Of a stretch of 64,000 bases of DNA, positions 28,001-37,387 are shown one piece after another. Numbering within the stretch: position 1 is the stretch's first letter; every line of letters begins with the position of its first letter. This stretch comes from Pachypanchax playfairii. Taxonomy: Eukaryota > Chordata > Actinopteri > Cyprinodontiformes > Aplocheilidae. Made by a program: the position numbers and the translations under genes. Below the pieces are notes generated by a model, which saw nothing but the letters and a program-made list of their open reading frames with translations, made no database searches and was not told where the DNA came from. Where the stretch lies: positions 210,236 through 274,235 of the forward strand of contig SSNP01000250.1 of assembly GCA_006937955.1 (NCBI GenBank), written 5' to 3'.

Positions 28001-31000
28001 CACACGCAAGTAGAGACACGCACACAGGTAGAGACAGACAGGTAGAGACACACACACAAGTAGAGACACGCACACAGGTAGAGACAGACATGCAAGTAGA
28101 GACACGCACACAGGTAGAGACAGACATGCAGGTAGAGACACGCACAGAGGTAGAGACAGACATGCAAGTAGAGACATGCAGGTAGAGACACGCACAGAGG
28201 TAGAGACAGACATGCAGGTAGAGACACGCACAGAGGTAGAGACAGACAGGTAGAGACACACACACAAGTAGAGACACGCACGCAGGTAGAGACACACATG
28301 CAAGTAGAGACACGCATGCAGGTAGAGACACGCACAGAGGTAGAGACAGACATGCAGGTAGAGACATGCACAGAGGTAGAGACAGACATGCAGGTAGAGA
28401 CATGCACAGAGGTAGAGACAGACATGCAGGTAGAGACAGACAGGTAGAGACACACACACAAGTAGAGACACGCACGCAGGTAGAGACACACATGCAAGTA
28501 GAGACACGCACGCAGGTAGAGACACACACGCAGGTAGAGACACGCACAGAGGTAGAGACAGACATGCAAGTAGAGACATGCAGGTAGAGACACGCACAGA
28601 GGTAGAGACAGACATGCAGGTAGAGACATGCACAGAGGTAGAGACAGACACGCAGGTAGACACAGACAAGTAGAGACACACACAGGTAGAGACATGCAGG
28701 CAGAGACAGACACGCAGGTAGAGACAGACAGGTAGAGACACGCAGGTAGAGACAGACACGCAGGTAGAGACACGCAGGTAGAGACACGCAGGTAGAGACA
28801 GACAGGTAGAGACACACAGGTAGAGACACACAGGTAGAGACAGACACGCAGGTAGAGACACGCACACAGGTAGAGACAGACATGCAGGTAGAGACATGCA
28901 CAGAGGTAGAGACAGACATGCAGGTAGAGACAGACAGGCAGAGACACACACACAAGTAGAGACACGCACGCAGGTAGAGACACACGCAGGTAGAGACACA
29001 CACGCAGGTAGAGACACACACAGAGGTAGAGACAGACATGCAGGTAGAGACACGCACAGAGGTAGAGACAGACAGGCAGGTAGAGACACACACACAGGTA
29101 GAGACAGACATGCAGGTAGAGACAGACACGCAGGTAGAGACAGACAGGTAGAGACACACAGGTAGAGACAGACAGGTAGAGACACACACACAAGTAGAGA
29201 CACGCACACAGGTAGAGACACACATGCAAGTAGAGACACGCACGCAGGTAGAGACACACACGCAGGTAGAGACACACACGCAAGTAGAGACACGCACACA
29301 GGTAGAGACACGCACAGGTAGAGACACACGCACAGAGGGAGAGACAGACATGCAGGTAGAGACACGCAGGTAGAGACACACAGGTAGAGACACACACACA
29401 GGTAGAAACACACAGGTAGAGACAGACAGACAGGTAGAGACAGACACGCAGGTAGAGACAGACACGCAGGGAGAGACAGACAGGTAGAGACACACAGGTA
29501 GAGACACACAGGGAGAGACACACAGGTAGAGACACACACACAGGTAGAGACAGACAGGCAGGTTGAGACACACACACAGGTAGAGACACACGCACAGAGG
29601 GAGAGACAGACAAGCAAGTAGAGACACGCACAGAGGTAGAGACAGACATGCAGGTAGAGACACGCACAGAGGTAGAGACAGACATGCAAGTAGAGACACG
29701 CAGGTAGAGACACGCAGGTACAGACACACAGGTTGAGACACACACACAGGTAGAGACAGACAGGCAGGTTGAGACACACACACAGGTAGAGACACACAGG
29801 TAGAGACAGACAGGCAGGTAGAAACACACAGGTAGAGACAGACAGGCAGGTAGAGACAGACACGCAGGTAGACACAGACAAGTAGAGACACACACAGGTA
29901 GAGACATGCAGGTAGAGACAGACACGCAGGTAGAGACACACAGGTAGAGACACACACACAGGTAGAGACACACACACAGGTAGAGACACACAGGTAGAGA
30001 CACGCAGGTAGAGACACGCACAGAGGTAGAGACAGACATGCAGGTAGAGACACGCACAGAGGTAGAGACAGACAGGCAGGTAGAGACAGACACGCAGGTA
30101 GACACAGACAAGTAGAGACACACACAGGTAGAGACATGCAGGTAGAGACACGCAGGTAGAGACAGACAGGTAGAGACAGACACGCAGGTAGACACAGACA
30201 AGTAGAGACACACACAGGTAGAGACACGCAGGTAGAGACACACAGGTAGAGACAGACAGGTAGAGACAGACACGCAGGTAGAGACAGACAGGTAGAGACA
30301 CACAGGTAGAGACAGACACGCAGGTAGAGACACGCAGGTAGAGACACGCAGGTAGAGACACTCAGGTAGAGACACACAGGTAGAGACAGACAGGTAGAGA
30401 CAGACACGCAGGTAGAGACAGACAGGTAGAGACAGACACGCAGGTAGAGACACGCAGGTAGAGACAGACAGGTAGAGACACACACACAAGTAGAGACACG
30501 CACGCAGGTAGAGACACACATGCAAGTAGAGACACGCACGCAGGTAGAGACACGCACGCAGGTAGAGACACACACGCAGGTAGAGACACACACGCAGGTA
30601 GAGACACACACGTAGAGACAGACAGGCAGGAGAGACAGACACGCAGGTAGACACAGACAAGTAGAGACACACACAGGTAGAGACATGCAGGTAGAGACAC
30701 ACAGGTAGAGACAGACACGCAGGTAGAGACAGACACGCAGGTAGAGACAGACAGGTAGAGACAGACACGCAGGTAGACACAGACAAGTAGAGACACACAC
30801 AGGTAGAGACATGCAGGTAGAGACACGCAGGTAGAGACAGACATGCAGGTAGAGACATGCACAGAGGTAGAGACAGACATGCAGGTAGAGACACGCACAG
30901 AGGTAGAGACAGACATGCAAGTAGAGACATGCAGGTAGAGACACACAGGTAGAGACAGACAGGTAGAGACACACAGGTAGAGACACACAGGTAGAGACAC

Positions 31001-34000
31001 ACACGCAGGTAGAGACACGCACAGAGGTAGAGACAGACATGCAGGTAGAGACACGCACAGAGGTAGAGACAGACATGCAGGTAGAGACACGCACGCAGGT
31101 AGAGACACACACGCAGGTAGAGACACACACGCAGGTAGAGACACACACGCAAGTAGAGACACACACGCAGGTAGAGACACACACGCAAGTAGAGACACGC
31201 ACAGGTAGAGACACACGCACAGAGGTAGAGACAGACATGCAGGTAGAGACATGCAGGTAGAGACACGCACAGAGGTAGAGACAGACATGCAGGTAGAGAC
31301 ACGCACAGAGGTAGAGACAGACATGCACGTAGAGACACGCACAGAGGTAGAGACAGACATGCAAGTAGAGACACGCACAGAGGTAGAGACAGACAGGTAG
31401 AGACACGCGAGGGACGGAGGGAGCGAGGGACGGAGGGAGCGAGCGAGGGACCGAGGGAAGGAGCGAGGGAGGGAGGGAGCGAGCGAGGGACCGAGGGAAG
31501 GAGCGAGGGAGGGACCGAGGGAAGGAGCGAGGGAGGGACCGAGCGAGGGAGGGAGCGAGGGAGGGAGCGAGCGAGGGAGGGAGCGAGCGAGGGAGCGAGC
31601 GAGGGAGGGAGCGAGGGAGGGAGCGAGCGAGGGACCGAGCGAGGGAGGGAGGGAGCGAGCGAGGGAGGGAGCGAGCGAGGGAGGGAGCGAGCGAGGGAGG
31701 GAGGGAGGGAGGGAGGGAGCGAGCGAGGGAGGGAGCGAGGGAGCGAGCGAGGGACCGAGGGAAGGAGCGAGGGAGGGAGGGAGGGACCGAGCGAGGGAGG
31801 GAGTGAGGGAGGGAGTGAGCGAGGGACCGAGCGAGGGAGGGAAGGAGCGAGCGAGGGACCGAGCGAGGGAGGGAGGGAGCGAGCGAGCGAGGGAGGGAGC
31901 GAGCGAGGGAGGGAGGGAGCGAGCGAGCGAGGGAGGGAGTGAGGGAGGGAGCGAGCGAGGGAGGGAGCGAGGGAGGGAGCGAGGGAGGGAGCGAGGGAGG
32001 GAGCGAGCGAGGGAGCGAGCGAGGGAGGGAGCGAGGGAGGGAGCGAGCGAGGGAGGGAGGGAGCGAGGGAGGGAGCGAGCGAGGGAGGGAGTGAGGGAGG
32101 GAGGGAGCGAGGGAGGGAGCGAGCGAGGGAGCGAGCGAGGGAGGGAGCGAGGGAGGGAGGGAGCGAGCGAGGGAGGGAGCGAGCGAGGGAGGGAGCGAGG
32201 GAGGGAGGGAGCGAGCGAGGGAGGGAGCGAGCGAGGGAGCGAGGGAGGGAGTGAGCGAGGGAGGGAGTGAGCGAGGGAGTGAGGGAGGGAGGGAGTGAGC
32301 GAGGGAGGGAGGGAGCGAGGGAGGGAGTGAGGGAGGGAGTGAGCGAGGGAGCGAGCGAGGGAGGGATCAGGATCTGTACATACTGACCTGGTCTCATGGC
32401 GTAGCGGTCCAGACTCTTCCTGCGGTTGGCTCTGTGGTTGTAATAGTCGTAGTCGACATCGTTCCTGTAACATCGATCGTCCTGTTTTAAGACACAGGAA
32501 GGTTTTATTGAATCAGATTTGGTGAACTTGAGGTTGATCATTAAAAACAGTCAACATGTGGTTTACCTGCACAGATGGACGACGTGAATGAGGAAGATAA
32601 TCCTCTGAGTCAAAGTCCATGGGATGAACCGACAGCAGGCGTTTATTCTTTCTCATCTTAGTAGAAAACATGGATTTCAGTGTTTTATTGTTTGGGACTC
32701 ATCCTTTACTTTGTTTATCTTGTTTACCATTTTGTAGCGCTGAGCCTCTGTCTCTCCGGGATCGTCCTCATTTCCGTTGTACATGTCTGAAATGGATAGA
32801 AGTAAATGTGGTGATAAAGGTAAAAGATGCAGAAGCAGCTGTCTTTATGTTGTCCACCAACTCAACATCAAAGCTTCAAATGTATTTATTGTTATTAAAG
32901 AGTTTGTTGTGAGACTCACGGCTTCGAACGTCCGGCATACTCTGAGTGTCATCATCACGACCGCCTGATGGACAAATACACAACATCAATATGAAGGATT
33001 CATCAGGTAAGAAGAAAACCATAAGAACCAGGATGAACCATCTCACCATCTCCATTCAGACGTTTGTACAATGACCTCATAACCTTGGCACTTCCAAACC
33101 GCTTGAAACGGTTCCTCACGTTGTCGTGGAACCAACCTACGGTCCCGATCTTTAACACTCTGCAGAACAAAATGTAGAAACTATTCAACGTAAAGTATTT
33201 ATCATGCCAAATCCTGATCTGGAAAACAAAAACACAACTTAACAGATATGTCCTGACTCGTAAGTGTCTCGCCTGACTCGTAAGTGTCTCGCCTGACTCG
33301 TAAGTGTCTCGCCTGACGCGTAAGTGTCTCGCCTGACGCGTAAGTGTCTCTCATGACTCGTAAGTGTCTCGCCTGACTCGTAAGTGTCTCGCCTGACGCG
33401 TAAGTGTCTCGCCTGACGCGTAAGTGTCTCTCATGACTCGGACGTGTCTCGCCTGATGCGTAAGTGTCTCTCATGACTCGTGTCTCGCCTGACGCGTAAG
33501 TGTCTCGCCTGACGCTTAAGGGTCTCGCCTGACGCATAAGTGTCTCTCATGACTCGTAAGTGTCTCGCCTGACGCGTAAGTGTCTCGCCTGACTCGTAAG
33601 TGTCTCTCATGACTCGTAAGTGTCTCGCCTGACGCGTAAGTGTCTCGCCTGACGCGTAAGTGTCCCTCCTGACTCGTAAGTGTCTCTCCTGACTGGTAAT
33701 TGTCTCTTATGACTCGTAAGTGTCNNNNNNNNNNNNNNNNNNNNNNNNNNNNNNNNNNNNNNNNNNNNNNNNNNNTGACTCGTAAGTGCCTCTCCTGACT
33801 CGTAAGTGTCTCTCATGACTCGTAAGTGTCTCGCCTGATGCGTAAGTGTCTCTCATGACTCGTGTCTCGCCTGACGCGTAAGTGTCTCGCCTGACGCTTA
33901 AGGGTCTCGCCTGACGCATAAGTGTCTCTCATGACTCGTAAGTGTCTCGCCTGACTCGTAAGTGTCTCTCATGACTCGTAAGTGTCTCGCCTGACGCGTA

Positions 34001-37000
34001 AGTGTCTCGCCTGACGCATAAGTGTCCCTCCTGACTCGTAAGTGTCTCTCCTGACTGGTAATTGTCTCTTATGACTCGTAAGTGTCTCTCCTGATGCATA
34101 AGTGTCTCTCCTGACTTGTGTCTCGCCTGACGCATAATTGTCTCACCTAACTCGTAAGTGTCTCGCCTGACTCGTAAGTGTTCCTCATGACTCGTAAGTG
34201 TCTTGCCTGACGCGTAAGTGTCTCGCCTGACTCGTAAGTGTCTCGCCTGACGCGTAAGTGTCTCTCCTGACTCGTAAGTGTCTCGCCTGACGCGTAAGTG
34301 TCTCTTATGACTCGTAAGTGTCTCGTCTGACGCGTAAGTGTCTCGCCTGATGTGTGTCTCTCCTGACGCGTAAGTGTCTCTCATGACTTGTAAGTGTCTC
34401 GCCTGACTCCCGAGTGTCTCTCCTGACTCCCAAGTGTCTCTCCTGACTCGTAAGTGTCTTTCCTGACTTCCGAGTGTCTCTCCTGACTCGTAAGTGTCTC
34501 TCCTGACTCGTAAGTGTCTCGCCTGACTCGCAAGTGTCTCGCCTGACTCGCAAGTGTCTCGCCTGACTCGTAAGTGTCTCTCCTGACTCGTAAGTGTCTC
34601 GCCTGACTCGTAAGTGTCTCTCCTGACTCCCGAGTGTCTCTCCTGACTCCCGAGTGCCTCGGCCTGACTCCCGAGTGTCTCGGCCTGACTCCCGAGTGTC
34701 TCTCCTGACTCCCGAGTGTCTCGCCTGACTCCCGAGTGTCTCGCCTGACTCCCGAGTGTCTCTCCTGACTCCCGAGTGTCTCTCCTGACTTCCGAGTGTC
34801 TCCCCTGACTCGTAAGTGTCTCTCCTGACTCGTAAGTGTCTCTCCTGACTCCCGATTCTCTCGCCTGACTCCCGAGTGTCTCGCCTGACTCCCGAGTGTC
34901 TCTCCTGACTCCCGAGTGTCTCTCCTGACTTCCGAGTGTCTCCCCTGACTCGTAAGTGTCTCTCCTGACTCCCGATTCTCTCGCCTGACTCTTTATGATC
35001 TCGTCTCACTCTGGAGTGTCCTGTCTAGCCCTCAATCTGATATCTCACCCCCTCACCTTGTCATGCGGCAGTTGTCACACACCCAGCCACGCTCCTTTTT
35101 GTTGTAGCGACTGCAAGACTTGCAGGTGTACATGTGGCAGTCCAGACACTGGCGTTTGCTGTTGACCAAGAACTTGAAGGGCTGGAGGCAGCGGATGCAC
35201 AGCGAATCAGCTACATTTGTCTGGGCGCCCAGCAGCTCTCTCTTTGTGTCCTCCTTGTCGATGCGATTCTTCAACTCACTGCAACAAACAGGAAACCCTT
35301 TCACTTACAGTGGGGCAAAAAAGTATTTAGTCAGCCACCAATTGTGTAAGTTCTCCCACTTAAAAAGATCAGAGAGGCCTGTAATTTTCATCATAGGTAT
35401 ACCTCAACTATGAGAGACAAAATGAGGAAAAAAAATCCAGAAAATCACATTGTCTGATTTTTAAAGAATTTATTTGCAAATTATGGTGGAAAATAAGTAT
35501 TTGGTCAATAACAAAAGTTAATCTCAATACTTTGTTATATAGCCTTTGTTGGCAATGACAGAGGTCAAACGTTTTCTGTAAGTCTTCACAAGGTTTTCAC
35601 ACACTGTTGCTGGTATTTTGGCCCATTCCTCCATGCAGATCTCCTCTAGAGCAGTGATGTTTTGGGGCTGACGCTGGGCAACACGGACTTTCAACTCCCT
35701 CCAGAGATTTTCTATGGGGTTGAGATCTGGAGACTGGCTAGGCCACTCCAGGACCTTGAAATGCTTCTTACGAAGCCACTCCTTCGTTGCCCGGGCGGTG
35801 TGTTTGGGATCATTGTCATGCTGAAAGACCCAGCCACGTCTCATTTTCAATGCCCTTGCTGATGGAAGGAGGTTTTCACTCAAAATCTTACGATACATGG
35901 CCCCATTCATTCTTTCCTTTACACNCTCGTAAGTGTCTCTCCTGACTCGTAAGTGTCTCGCCTGACTCGTAAGTGTCTCGCCTGACTCGTAAGTGTCTCT
36001 CCTGACTCGTAAGTGTCTCGCCTGACTCGTAAGTGTCTCTCCTGACTCCCGAGTGCCTCGGCCTGACTTCCGAGTGTCTCCCCTGACTCGTAAGTGTCTC
36101 TCCTGACTCCCGATTCTCTCGCCTGACTCCCGAGTGTCTCTCCTGACTCCCGAGTGTCTCGCCTGACTCCCGAGTGTCTCTCCTGACTTCCGAGTGTCTC
36201 CCCTGACTCCCGATTCTCTCGCCTGACTCTTTATGATCTCGTCTCACTCTGGAGTGTCCTGTCTAGCCCTCAATCTGATATCTCACCCCCTCACCTTGTC
36301 ATGCGGCAGTTGTCACACACCCAGCCACGCTCCTTTTTGTTGTAGCGACTGCAAGACTTGCAGGTGTACATGTGGCAGTCCAGACACTGGCGTTTGCTGT
36401 TGACCAAGAACTTGAAGGGCTGGAGGCAGCGGATGCACAGCGAATCAGCTACATTTGTCTGGGCGCTTAGCAGCTCTCTCTTTGTGTCCTCCTTGTCGAT
36501 GCGATTCTTCAACTCACTGCAACAAACAGGAAACCCTTTCACTTAGATTCCCAAAAGACTCTGACCTAAGAACAACTTAGACCTTGTGTAAGAATTGAGT
36601 GATTAATCAGAAATCACAAAAAGTGCATCTTAGAAGAGGCAATACATCAGAGTATTTTTCAGAGCAGAGAATCCAGATGTTGTGTGTTTTGGTTAAACTT
36701 CATTTTGAGCAACACCCTCAATCTGTTGGTGGTTTGGAGCCAGTTTGTCTTGAGACTGTTATGATGCTTGGATGAAAATGATGGACCTTGTTAATGATGA
36801 TGTTTATCAGCTGTTAATCTTATGATATCATGACTCAGAAAATGATTTGTTCTTTCTGCAGAAGTAAAATCGGATTATCACACAGAAAATGAAATTATAG
36901 GAACAGTTTGACCACAGAGGGCACATTCATACTGATTGTTTCCAGCTGTTTCTGTGTGCCGCAGGGGCTGATGGGAGCTGGAGTTTTCTCTGGGAACAGA

Positions 37001-37387
37001 GAGCATCTTTGTGATGTCAGATCGTGTGACTGCAGCATGATCGACTGCACAAACAACAACTTCTTTCACATTCCCTTTCCTGCCAGCATCACAAGAATGA
37101 ATCGATTCAGACTGAGTCACAACGGAGACCGACGATAATTAATAGGTGTGCAGACAGACAAACACACACATACAGCTGATTGAGCTTTATAGTATAATAT
37201 CTTGAAACATTTATAAACACACAAACATTTCAAATAAGTTTAAAGTTGCAGTAAATGGAATGAACAAACATACGTGAGTCTCTCCTCCTCCGTCTTACGG
37301 AGGTTGAAGTCTCGTTGGATCACCTCCCACACGTGTTTGGCCTCTTCATCTGTCAGACGGGAAAGATCCAGTTTATGCTCCATGATG
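12850..37387 (-). CDS. mlph: Melanophilin-like gene (Rab27 effector), 11 coding exons found, 3' end not found
   Basis: Melanophilin (Slac2-a) links Rab27a on melanosomes to myosin Va. Seen here: a start reading MEHKLDLSRLTDEEAKHV, a zinc finger with four CxxC pairs, the second Rab27-binding helix with RFKRFGSAKVMRSL, the block KRLLSVHPMDFD, an acidic VDTSDEDEYY block followed by a basic RRRNSK patch, and a helix INELNKRMSAIESLLSRL. These match melanophilin block by block. The last exon (LCDLTTEVLRTINATEKA) resembles the C-terminal part of the sister protein MyRIP, so a fish MyRIP-like gene is the main alternative. Exons are at 37274-37383, 36295-36516 (second copy 35057-35278), 33047-33159, 32920-32964, 32728-32786, 32567-32656, 32388-32481, 14782-15003, 13925-14005, 13589-13822 and 12850-13020. 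Phases agree at every junction except the 17.4-kb intron. About 480 residues are recovered. The final exons are missing from the recognisable sequence. Confidence 0.85.
13589..13822 (-). CDS. mlph: mlph coding exon 10
   Basis: 234 bases, phase 0. Acceptor CCTGGCAG, donor AGAAG then GTAGGA. It starts ASTPLGQNEEEKLRRKLSEL, then LAGNLSDKGLSSDDE, like the melanophilin stretch LRRKLEELTSNVSDQETSS. The rest is Ser-, Lys- and Gly-rich and poorly conserved. Confidence 0.85.
13925..14005 (-). CDS. mlph: mlph coding exon 9 (helical segment)
   Basis: 81 bases, phase 0. Acceptor ATTTGGAG, donor GATGAG then GTCAGA. It encodes INELNKRMSAIESLLSRLEE and seven more residues, a heptad-like helix that matches the melanophilin segment around FELNKHISAVECLL. 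It belongs to the medial myosin Va-binding region by comparison. Confidence 0.85.
14230..14760. repeat. Dispersed repeat in mlph intron, related to 41.5-41.7 kb
   Basis: Both places share GTTGCCATGGCAAC and a GGAACGGTGTYKGTWGGTGA stretch. This suggests copies of one degraded interspersed element. Termini not defined. Confidence 0.4.
14782..15003 (-). CDS. mlph: mlph coding exon 8 (VDTSDE block)
   Basis: Acceptor TGTGTTTTCAG directly after the last units of array C; donor CCGCCT then GTAAGA. 222 bases, phase 0. It contains QQYVDTSDEDEYYRYPP followed by HRRRNSKASSQEN, matching the acidic then basic block before the melanophilin coiled coil. Its frame stays open upstream into the array because the array has no stops on this strand. 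Confidence 0.85.
15010..31407. repeat. Minisatellite C, 10-16-bp CAGGTAGAGACA units, 16.4 kb
   Basis: More than a thousand short units. The core CAGGTAGAGACA is followed by GA, CG, CA or longer spacers, with higher-order blocks such as CGCACAGAGGTAGAGACAGA. It fills the mlph intron between exons 7 and 8. On the gene strand it contains no stop codon in any frame except two TGA at about 23318 and 30361. This explains the open frames of several thousand codons. It is pyrimidine-rich on that strand, and I saw AG only at those two sites. Confidence 0.97.
31408..32366. repeat. Array D, GAGGGAGC/GAGC-type purine-rich repeat
   Basis: About 960 bp of GAGGGAGCGAGC variants, almost entirely purine on the plus strand apart from one C per unit. 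Directly continues array C and ends about 20 bases from the exon 7 donor. Candidate for triplex or G-rich structure. Confidence 0.95.
32388..32481 (-). CDS. mlph: mlph coding exon 7
   Basis: Acceptor TTAAAACAG, donor CCAG then GTCAGT. It encodes DDRCYRNDVDYDYYNHRANR followed by RKSLDRYAMRP. The exon starts in phase 0 and ends in phase 1. The next exon found (14782-15003) needs phase 0, so the two do not join directly. An unrecognised exon or an unusual splice is needed between them. Confidence 0.75.
32567..32656 (-). CDS. mlph: mlph coding exon 6
   Basis: 90-base, phase-0 exon with acceptor CTACTAAG and donor GCAG then GTAAAC. It encodes MRKNKRLLSVHPMDFDSEDY and a further ten residues. The block KRLLSVHxxDF is conserved in melanophilin and anchors the gene identification outside the Rab-binding domain. 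Confidence 0.85.
32728..32786 (-). CDS. mlph: mlph coding exon 5
   Basis: 59-base exon, acceptor CATTTCAG, donor AAATG then GTAAAC, encoding MYNGNEDDPGETEAQRYKM. The phase joins exon 4 (through a His codon) and exon 6. In mammalian melanophilin this place, just before KKRLLSV, is the myosin Va tail-binding peptide, so that role is plausible. Confidence 0.75.
32920..32964 (-). CDS. mlph: mlph coding exon 4
   Basis: 45-base exon, acceptor CATCAG, donor CC then GTGAGT, encoding GRDDDTQSMPDVRS. The acidic content and position fit the region before the globular-tail-binding peptide of melanophilin. That assignment is by position only. Confidence 0.75.
33047..33159 (-). CDS. mlph: mlph coding exon 3 (second Rab27-binding helix)
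   Basis: Acceptor TTGTTCTGCAG, donor GATG then GTGAGA. It encodes VLKIGTVGWFHDNVRNRF and then KRFGSAKVMRSLYKRLNGDG. The GTVGWFH stretch sits where the Rab27-specific SGAWFF-type motif of Slac2 proteins lies. 113 bases, phase 2 in and phase 1 out, consistent with both neighbours. Confidence 0.9.
33251..34990. repeat. Minisatellite E, 20-bp unit
   Basis: About 85 units of GACTCGTAAGTGTCTCTCCT and variants (GCGTAAG, CTCCCGAG forms; the CTCCCGAG form dominates at the right end). Lies in the mlph intron between the zinc-finger exon and exon 3. Contains a 51-N gap. Confidence 0.95.
33725..33775. other. Assembly gap inside minisatellite E
   Basis: 51 N bases, the same size as the gap in minisatellite B, so probably a fixed-size placeholder. 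Confidence 1.
35057..35278 (-). CDS. mlph: Second copy of mlph zinc-finger exon
   Basis: Almost identical to 36295-36516. The one coding change I see is Gly for Ser in the block GAQTNVADS. Both splice sites are intact. The copy is followed on the plus side by a Tc1-type element starting 29 bases from the exon and then by a single N at 35925. If both copies were spliced together the frame would hold (222 bases, phase 2 to 2) but the zinc finger would be doubled. An uncollapsed haplotype is more likely than a real duplication. Confidence 0.75.
35308..35924 (-). mobile_element. Tc1-like transposon, 5' part lost at N
   Basis: Begins CAGTGGGGCAAAAAAGTATT next to a TA, the inverted-repeat end of common fish Tc1 elements. 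It encodes on the minus strand the transposase C-terminus at 35524-35910: FQHDNDPKHTA (second catalytic Asp), then SPDLNPIENLW (catalytic Glu, 34 residues between them, DD34E). Cut at the single N at 35925, where array E resumes. Confidence 0.9.
35926..36225. repeat. Minisatellite E, second segment
   Basis: The same 20-bp family resumes right after the N and leads into the second copy of the zinc-finger exon flank. It mirrors the order seen at 34.4-35.04 kb. Confidence 0.9.
36295..36516 (-). CDS. mlph: mlph coding exon 2 (zinc finger), copy without insertion
   Basis: 222 bases, acceptor TGTTTGTTGCAG, donor AG then GTGAGG, phase 2 to 2. It encodes about residues 37-111, including four zinc-binding pairs: CIRC, CLDC, CKSC and CDNC. 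LVNSKRQCLDC is diagnostic of the melanophilin/MyRIP zinc finger. Its upstream intron continues without interruption to exon 1, so this copy is the simpler partner for exon 1. Confidence 0.9.
36517..37273. other. mlph: mlph intron 1 of the coding region
   Basis: Unique-looking intron. Nothing recognised in it. Confidence 0.6.
37274..37383 (-). CDS. mlph: mlph coding exon 1 (start codon, first Rab27-binding helix)
   Basis: Begins at ATG 37383-37381 and ends CTCAC before donor GTATGT, phase 2. It encodes about 37 residues with the family motif LDLSRLTDEEAKHVWEVIQ, the first Slp-homology helix that contacts Rab-GTP. The ATG is chosen because family members start within a few residues of this motif and an acceptor lies just upstream. 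Confidence 0.9.

Noticed and set aside
14518..32541. Minus-strand open frames of about 2900 to 5500 codons (Cys/Leu/Ser/Val-rich) across the big array
   Set aside because: The unit has no stop codon in any frame on that strand, so open frames are automatic. All three frames are open at once. Frames shift with unit length, and nothing resembles a folded protein. The true exon 8 begins after an acceptor at the array edge.
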